Of a DNA stretch of 64,000 nt, positions 57,401 to 64,000 are shown in pieces (positions within the stretch are counted from its first letter, which is position 1; each line of letters opens with the position of its first letter). Under the pieces are notes generated by a model. The model was given only the letters and a program-made list of their open reading frames with translations. It had not been told where the DNA came from and made no database searches. The position numbers and the translations under genes are program-made. The stretch is from Plasmopara viticola (Eukaryota; Oomycota; Peronosporomycetes; Peronosporales; Peronosporaceae): contig MBPM02000004.1 of the NCBI GenBank assembly GCA_001695595.3, positions 1,798,001 through 1,862,000 on the forward strand, given 5' to 3'.

Positions 57401-59799
57401 TACAAGATGCGACCCGTATTCACTTGCGCGGTAAACGCACGACCAGCTCGATTGCTTTTAAAAATGAAGTGCTTAATGCAAACTTACAAGAAAAACGGGT
57501 ATAATACACGACTCGTGCGGCGAGCACAACATGTTTTTATGCTGAAATCCTTTGAGTGTTGGCGAATTGAGCAGTTAAACCATAAAATCTGAGATAGTGA
57601 AGTGCCTTACAACAGATGACCTGTCTGATATAGGAGATTCACTGCAGACGATATAGCTGGTGCACTGGCTATAAGTGAACATGGATCCAAAGAGTTGTAT
57701 ACTTACTGTTGGAGCAGTCATTCGAGGCTCACGTGAAAATCAAGTTAGTCAATCATAAGAGTTGACCAATAAATCCGATAACCCCTGGTCATGTTATGGA
57801 GTAGCAGAGCGTGGTCGGATAAATTGTTGACCTGATCGATTTGTTCAGTAACAGGATGCGAAAAATTTGTAGAGTAAAATAGTGGATCGTTGACTTCTTA
57901 TTTCCTTATCCAATATAGAGTGATCGTTGGTTCGATGTAGAAATCATAAGACTAATTGGATCATGATCCAATCTACCATGAAAAGAGCGAGTTCGCTGAT
58001 CCGATCTACTTAAATTACTCTAAGGATTACGAGAGCACAATCGATTTATGAGATATACTCGATGGGCTACGCGTGATCTAAGAGGTAACGCAACTACAAG
58101 TCACTTATTAAATTGACCGTAATTTGCTTACGTATTAGATCAGCCCAGTCTATGTACACATTTGGACACCATTATTAAATAGTCAGTATTCATCCATGAG
58201 TTGATTTTCCACGCATTCGATCAGCAGTAACTTAGAGTCGGATCAATAAGATTTTTACCGCGCCAAAAATGCCTTGCCGAGTCATTAGCTTATCTGTTAA
58301 ATTTTTTGGCAGAGCCACGTACATGACATCCCGCGCATATACGGCACGGATTAGGCCTATTACAATTGAGGTGAAATCGCTATATAGTCTAGCATATTTT
58401 GAAAAGGCGCGCATACGCACGAGTCAAAGCATTTGACTATGCTGTTCACTACTTCACCTCAGGGTCATAGATAGAGTTCTTTGTTTTGGCAGCCAATACT
58501 TTCTTTCGGTAATTTCTTGCAGCCGATGACAAATTTCGATGCATTGCAGACGACACTTCTGGATCCTGTAACGCCGGAACTAGCACCTGAAGCAAGCTAT
58601 TTTTGACTGCCAAGTTCTTGTTGCTGTTTGGTGGTCCAATTTCCATTTATTATTTGGATAGTAACCTTATTACTTCTGCGTACTCGCTTTTTACTCATGA
58701 AATTCTTAAGCAAGACCAAACCACTTTCATAAGCTTCTCTGGCTTGAAATATATGGTCAGTTCTTGATATGCTTAGCCTTAGCATGATGTGCCCGTAGAC
58801 CATGCTGCATCTTTAAATGGGATCTCTCCTGCGCTGAAGATACACTTGTCTGCATTAGCAAAAACTTTATATGCGCATGCACTCGAATACTGCTTGCAGG
58901 CATACAGTTTAATAACGTCCATATTTCGACAATAGACGAAATGTATCGTAAAAGCTCGTTCGTGTATACGCCCTGTAAGGCCTGAACGATTATTTCACCA
59001 GTCGATTTAAATAGCAGACAAGTTTGAGAAAGCTTAGGATGACCAACCACTCCTCGAAGATATGCTATCCGTGATCAACGGCATGCAATTTTGCTATGAT
59101 AATTCTCCTCGCCTAAGTCCAGTGCACTGCACATAGTTGTTATTTCAGATAGTGGCCGCATTTACCTTATTGATAGTGTGTACGTTACGCCACTTCTCAT
59201 TTGACATTTTGACTCAAAATGTTGTCGTGGAAAAAGAATACAGATTATTTTGCCTCGTGCCCTGAATAAAAGATTCCATCAATGGCGCAACACTACCCCA
59301 TTAACGAGGTATCACACAACATTTGTTTTTCAAAACCAAATTAATCTTATGACGTACACTTCAATTCAAGTAATGATGAAGGCACGTCTCGTGAAATTAA
59401 ATCCTAGTACTACCACTTCAAATGACACTACCGAAGTGATAAAATCTTCCAAAATTCTGATTTATTTCACGCACTGAGTGATTTCTTATTGACGTCTTGT
59501 GCGGCTTCATTTAGCAAAGATAGAAGTTGTACTCTTCCGTATAATGATGGCTGCTTCGATCATATTATTGGTGTTTACCACTCTTAGATATGCATTAAAC
59601 ATTACTTATTGAGCGGCAGAAGTAGGTACTATTTTACCGTACTTTTGAATATATCATTTTTCTCCTATACGTAACTATATAGCCGAGTGCTATCGTCATT
59701 TACTGACATGTGTACTGTAGATCCTCCCCGTCCAAGACGAGACACATTGCGCCGCTTAATGATTAACCGTCGCTCCACATGCATCGGCAGGGTCTCGTT
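54401..59799. other. Intergenic, decayed sequence without a supported gene
   Basis: Weak coding-like fragments: 54482-54612 (plus, Ala/Lys-rich, ending at ATGGTAAGA, a possible splice donor, no ATG); 55138-55392 (plus, ATG, 84 codons, no motif); 56990-57274 (plus, ends in CFVCG); and minus-strand pieces in three frames at 58.45-59.05 kb that together look like one gene broken by frameshifts. None has a recognisable domain, so no CDS is called. Confidence 0.35.
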
Positions 59800-60180
59800 T
59801 TTTTTCCTCTATAAAAGCTTTCCACGCCGTTCACGCCATTAGACAAGTGTTTTTTCTAGAGCACTGCTCCATAATTTACGTGCTGCCTCGACAATACATC
59901 AACTCGCAGCCTCTATGACATTAACAACATGAAGCAAATGCTTCTTCCTCCGGTCATAGCTCAGTAGTTTACAGGTTCATTAACGCGTAGTGGTCGCATC
60001 GATAACGCCTTGGCTTATAGTCAGCCAAGACGTTATCTGGATAAAGGAATATTATTTTCATGAGCATCACGCTGTGGTATGTATGCGTGCCACTGCACGC
60101 AAAGCGCCTAAAGCTGACTATAAAACTCGCGAATACAGCGAACGCTCAGTATGATAAGCAAAAATAATATTTATGACATT
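59800..60180. other. TATA-containing segment with nested hairpins
   Basis: CTATAAAAG at about 59810-59818 is a clear TATA-like box. Downstream, 60001-60015 and 60023-60037 form a 15-bp stem (one mismatch, loop TATAGTC); 60083-60100 forms a perfect 7-bp stem TGCGTGC..GCACGCA; and AATATTATTTT (60049) faces AAAATAATATT (about 60163) as an outer inverted pair. The loop word TATAGTCAGC recurs inverted as GCTGACTATA at 60113. Could be an LTR with promoter, or a structured non-coding RNA. No known RNA family is recognised. Confidence 0.35.
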
Positions 60181-62225
60181 CCACGCTCGTGATTTCTCAT
60201 TCGACGTTTGTAGTGTTCTTTGGTGACATTTTAATGTCCAACTAATATCTCGTCTTAGGTTACTGTTCACCTCCAATAGCGCTTCTGTCTCTTACCAATA
60301 GTGAATATGTGTCTCACTAAAGCTTCGTTATGGGCGAAAGCTTTGGTATTCAACTTTTTCAACTCGTACTTTGTGGCGCTCAAGCCACACCGTATCTAAG
60401 ATGAAGTGATACTTTGCATTTTGATCCAAGACCAAACAAGGTATGACGCTATTAAATTCTAGAGCGTTACGCCTGAATCCACCGTAAAACTAGGATAGCG
60501 ACCATTGTTTTTGTCGCTAAGCAAATTGTGCCAGTGTTACATTGATTTGTTGTGGGTCCTCAGCATACTGCTTACATCTTTCGACAGCGAAGCATCGAGT
60601 TCCGCTGCTAGATTCCTCGGACTCAACGAGGACATATCAAAATTTACTCAACATTTAGTGCTCCTTCAACGATTGTCAGGTCCGGCTTGCAAGCAAGATC
60701 CGTGCTATTGTACACGGACCTCTTTGGTACTAAGCCTCGCCGCTCTTTTGATTTAACATTAAAGCCTGACAAACCTTACTATGCTTCCAGCAGGTCGCCT
60801 TACGCCTACTAGAAGTTGTCGGTTCCCGCGTAATACAGGATAAATTACTGGCCGTGAATATTGGCTATTTGAGTCTTTGTGCGCTTGAGATGGAAGCACC
60901 CTGCCTGCAAATGACAAGTATGACCATCGATCTAAAATAGGTAGATGACGATAGGCTGGCAGCAACCTAAAGGTCTTCTATTCCATTTTTATCCCGGCTA
61001 ACATCTATGACGACTGGACCACATAATGTCGCTTATCTCTTCAAGCTTCCCCTATTCGTGCCGCCTGCAGGTTAAGCTCGGCATTTATTACCCCTTTCAC
61101 ATTTTCATCAAACGTTTTTGGACACTGTTAAGTCTTCGACTGCATAGAGCCATTTTGTGTCCTTGCTACAAACTAATATGGCATGGTGTTGGACATACCA
61201 TGGCAAAAAATACTTGAGCCCTGGAGTGATTGGCGAGACGAAGCTATTAGTACTAACCGCTCAATACCGCGCAGCATGACTATGACGGCACTTCTTAATG
61301 GGCGCACGGCTTCTTAAAAATGTCTAAGCAGCTACACGGCCAAAATAAATTCAAGGCTTACCAAAGGTACTGATAAAATTTGCGAAGAGGACGTTAGATC
61401 ATATAAAAACGTCAAAGAAGTTCTTTTGCAGCACCGATTACTAAGGATATGAGAGATTGAGTTCTAAATGTGGATTACATAGCCGCATACTAAAGCGCGT
61501 ACAGCTGCGGGTAAAGACATTTTGCAAGCAATTAATACTAGCTCGAAAGACACAGCTAATTTTATAACACCACCAAATGCGGAAAGCGGGTAGCATTGGC
61601 TTGTATGGATTAAAGAGTATGATATTTCAATGAGAGTAGCGAATAATCATTAAAAATGGTTAACATAGCTTCACAAGAAGAGAACGGCATTCGATACGAA
61701 ATTGATCCCTGGGTGTCATGAATGACCTATGGCTAGCAAAGAAGCATTATGCATTGACCAATTGAAGTTCGATTGGTCACCGTGTGCGCTTACATTAAAG
61801 GCACTTCTAGAGAAATTCGAGATAATTACCCCAAAAGAGCTTGAAGTTATTCAATCTTCCGGTTCAAATAAGGATGCCCTGAATAAGCCTCATGAAAGCA
61901 CACGTTGCTTATGGGCTTAGAAGTTCAAGAGTTTTAATCTTATAGCAATTAATAAGACAAACATTTTAATAAAGATACCCTTCATATGCTCAGGTAAGGT
62001 GTCCAGAGCTTCTCCATTACACCTCTCATGGGATATGGGTGTTAGGCGCCAAAACAGACTTGTGTCAAGCAAAAGTTATTGTGTCATCAGGCAAACATTG
62101 TTGGCAGAAGAGCAATATGAGCTAGTTGTTGCCTTCTTTGCCGAAAAAAGGCAAGATGGGCATGATGTGGATGTCAGAAACTCGATCTCCTTACGGACTT
62201 TCTCTGCCCGGACGATGTGTAGTAC
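60181..62225. other. Intergenic, no supported gene
   Basis: Short frames only. 61729-61920 (plus, ATG, 63 codons, acidic and Leu/Lys rich) is the best of them, without motif. Confidence 0.4.
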
Positions 62226-62597
62226 TTAGCTCATGACAATAATAAACTCAACAGTGCAACGGTCCTTGCACGCGCTTTTTAGAAGGAGACGTGGTGCGAA
62301 GCAGCACGTCGAGAGTAAAAACTTTGTCCAGACAGCTTTAAGCGGTTTCTCATCGCAGGTTGAGATGCCAAGTCGAGAAGACAACTCTTTTACAGCGATC
62401 CCAAACCATTGCCACAGGTCAGCAGACAGTCTATTTGATTGCACAGTAAATAAGTCCAAGTCATTGATCTTGATGTCTAAGCCCCGAAGAACAACATTCT
62501 TTAAAAGGCGCATGATGCTCCAGTCAATGGTCATCAAGGGCGAGGCAAAGCCTTCTTTCAATTCTTGCTCACTTTGCAGTAAAAAGCGGTTGAACAA
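62226..62597 (-). other. Coding-like fragment of unknown family
   Basis: A 123-codon minus frame without ATG has a balanced composition and amphipathic stretches (FASPLMTIDWSIMRLLKNVV, then a Leu/Asp-rich part and LWQWFGIAVKELSSRLG). Reading upstream the frame continues with similar character but meets a stop near 62645, where only a very short intron would rescue it. The plus-strand frame over the same bases is Arg/Ser rich and looks like a shadow. Probably a piece of a dead gene. Confidence 0.25.
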
Positions 62598-64000
62598 ATA
62601 CTCAAGAGCACGAGAGACCTGCCAAAGCTTCGACTTCTTAACTCACATGCCGAATATTTTACAGATCCCGCCTAAATTGAGAAAGCTCATTATGGTTTTT
62701 GCTTCCCGGAAGCTTGGGGCAGCTCAGACATCGTAAAGCTTTGAGCTATCCAAGTAGGATGGCTCATTTGAGACCAGTATTACTTGTTTACTTGTATCAA
62801 AACTGGCTATGGATACGGTACCTGAATATTGCGGACAATGGTGACCCACGGCTTACCTCTGCGTTTTAATACAGTGTTTCACTAATTGTTGGAGGCTTTT
62901 TCATTAATGTCAACATCACTTCATTTTCAAACTGAAGAGAAGGTGACGTGAAACAATCGTGTGCTTTAAAAACACACTGCGCAACAAGTTCCTTGATGTG
63001 TCCCATTCGTAGACCTACAATTATCAGTGGTTGATTTGGAACTCAGCGATACGGCTCTCGCATTGACGGGTATCAAATTAAATGGGTCATACAAGTCGTA
63101 TAAGGAGGTGAAAAAGCTCTTTCTCTCGAATCTTAATTTTAAGTCTAACTTCATTTAAGCGCTGAGACGCTTCACGACCATAGAAAATTCTTGCTATCAT
63201 TCTAGACATGCACAGACGCAACAGAACCACAACTAAAAGTAAAAAATCTCTTCTGAAGTGCTTGACTGAACGTAAGCAGCAGGGGTTACGTATGCGATTA
63301 CATCCACCCCAAGCAGAAGTTAAGAAATGAAAGAGGACATTTAACATATATTTCCAAAGAAGGCAAGCTATTATTTATTGCACCAATCCAGATTCTATGT
63401 TTAGCATTTACGAAGAAGATGTAACATAGATTTGTTGAAACCTTAGGGAACTGGAGAGACATATTGGCACAAGAAGGTGCTCTCTTGAATGCATCGTCGT
63501 CGGGCTTGCTTTTTGATCTTATCAGTAAAGCGAGTTTGTGTGGCAATTCGGCGGCCCATAATGGTCATAGCCACACCTGTATCGGTCATGACGATTAGAA
63601 GACCAAGAATCGCTGAAGGCTGCGCGATTTGAGTAGTCGGCCAAACCTGGAGCTCATGATGTCCGGAAACGAGTCGCTAATTCACGTTGCACTTTACATG
63701 GACATATCGCATGCTTTGCCGGTCAAATTTATTCGAAAAACTCGCTTCTGCCACGGCCGCGCGCCTTCATCATGAAAGGCAACTTTAATGTGCGCGTACG
63801 AATCTACTCTCAAGATCGGTTTCTGCGGTCAATTCGCAAACTTTTTAGGGCAACTTCAGATTCTTGATGCCTTAAGTAGAAAATAAACGCCTTTAATCTG
63901 GCGATTCATTAGCTTCATAGTCTATTCGATCGCTGTGCGCCTCAGCGCGAGATATCCGAGCTGCACAGGGAATGTTACTTTCCTGGGGTTCGTAATAAAA
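62598..64000. other. Intergenic to window end
   Basis: No gene supported. Minus frames at 62.97-63.55 kb overlap and contain a short hydrophobic run (FLLLVVVLLRLC) but no start. 63.74-63.86 kb is locally GC rich. Confidence 0.4.

Noticed and set aside
59951..60000. tRNA-like A-box TAGCTCAGTAGTT
   Set aside because: No pairing acceptor stem, anticodon arm or B-box follows at tRNA distance.
1..64000. CRISPR array, integron, phage or bacterial-type operon
   Set aside because: No regular short repeats with unique spacers; gene structure and families are eukaryotic.

Overview
The window looks like a gene-poor stretch of an oomycete nuclear genome (Peronosporales type: a Phytophthora or downy-mildew relative). 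This is inferred from five short GT-AG introns of 62-77 bp in one gene, otherwise intronless genes, short upstream regions with Inr-like TCATT elements, a full-size PDR/ABCG transporter, a class I peroxygenase-type haem peroxidase, and AT-rich intergenic DNA full of decayed retroelement pieces. The species cannot be fixed from sequence alone.

Layout. 1-2332 (minus): 5' two thirds or more of a six-exon FUSC-like membrane transporter that runs off the left edge. 2.3-11.3 kb: gene-poor, with two Ty3/gypsy integrase relics and a perfect 28-bp-arm hairpin. 11.3-11.9 kb: an intact Mpo1-like (DUF962) gene; a second copy, decayed and rearranged, at 14.3-15.2 kb, and a third, nearly intact copy with one Trp-to-TGA nonsense codon at 26.6-27.2 kb. 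22.5-24.4 kb: two tandem related single-pass membrane proteins of unknown function. 28.7-29.5 kb: a chloroperoxidase/unspecific-peroxygenase family gene. 30.4-32.4 kb: VPS33. A roughly 325-bp SINE-like element is present twice in opposite orientation (25.54-25.86 kb and 35.06-35.39 kb), each copy flanked by its own target-site duplication. 35.4-42.6 kb is almost empty. 42.6-50.6 kb is the densest block: PDR-type ABC transporter (plus), a secreted calcineurin-like phosphatase (minus, convergent with the ABC gene) and an MFS transporter (plus, divergent from the phosphatase). 51.6-53.7 kb is a tandem array of six 350-370-bp units, each carrying a damaged tRNA-Gly(GCC), followed by a degenerate ~110-bp-period repeat. 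54.4-64 kb contains no gene I can defend.

How the genes relate: VPS33 is housekeeping endolysosomal tethering; the two large transporters and the MFS protein are plasma- or endomembrane export/uptake proteins; the Mpo1-like gene points to ER lipid (2-hydroxy fatty acid) alpha-oxidation; the peroxygenase and phosphatase carry secretion signals. There is no obvious operon-like or single-pathway cluster. The best leads for something undescribed are the dying tRNA-Gly array, the SINE-like family, the unknown tandem membrane proteins and the three-copy Mpo1 family at different stages of decay.
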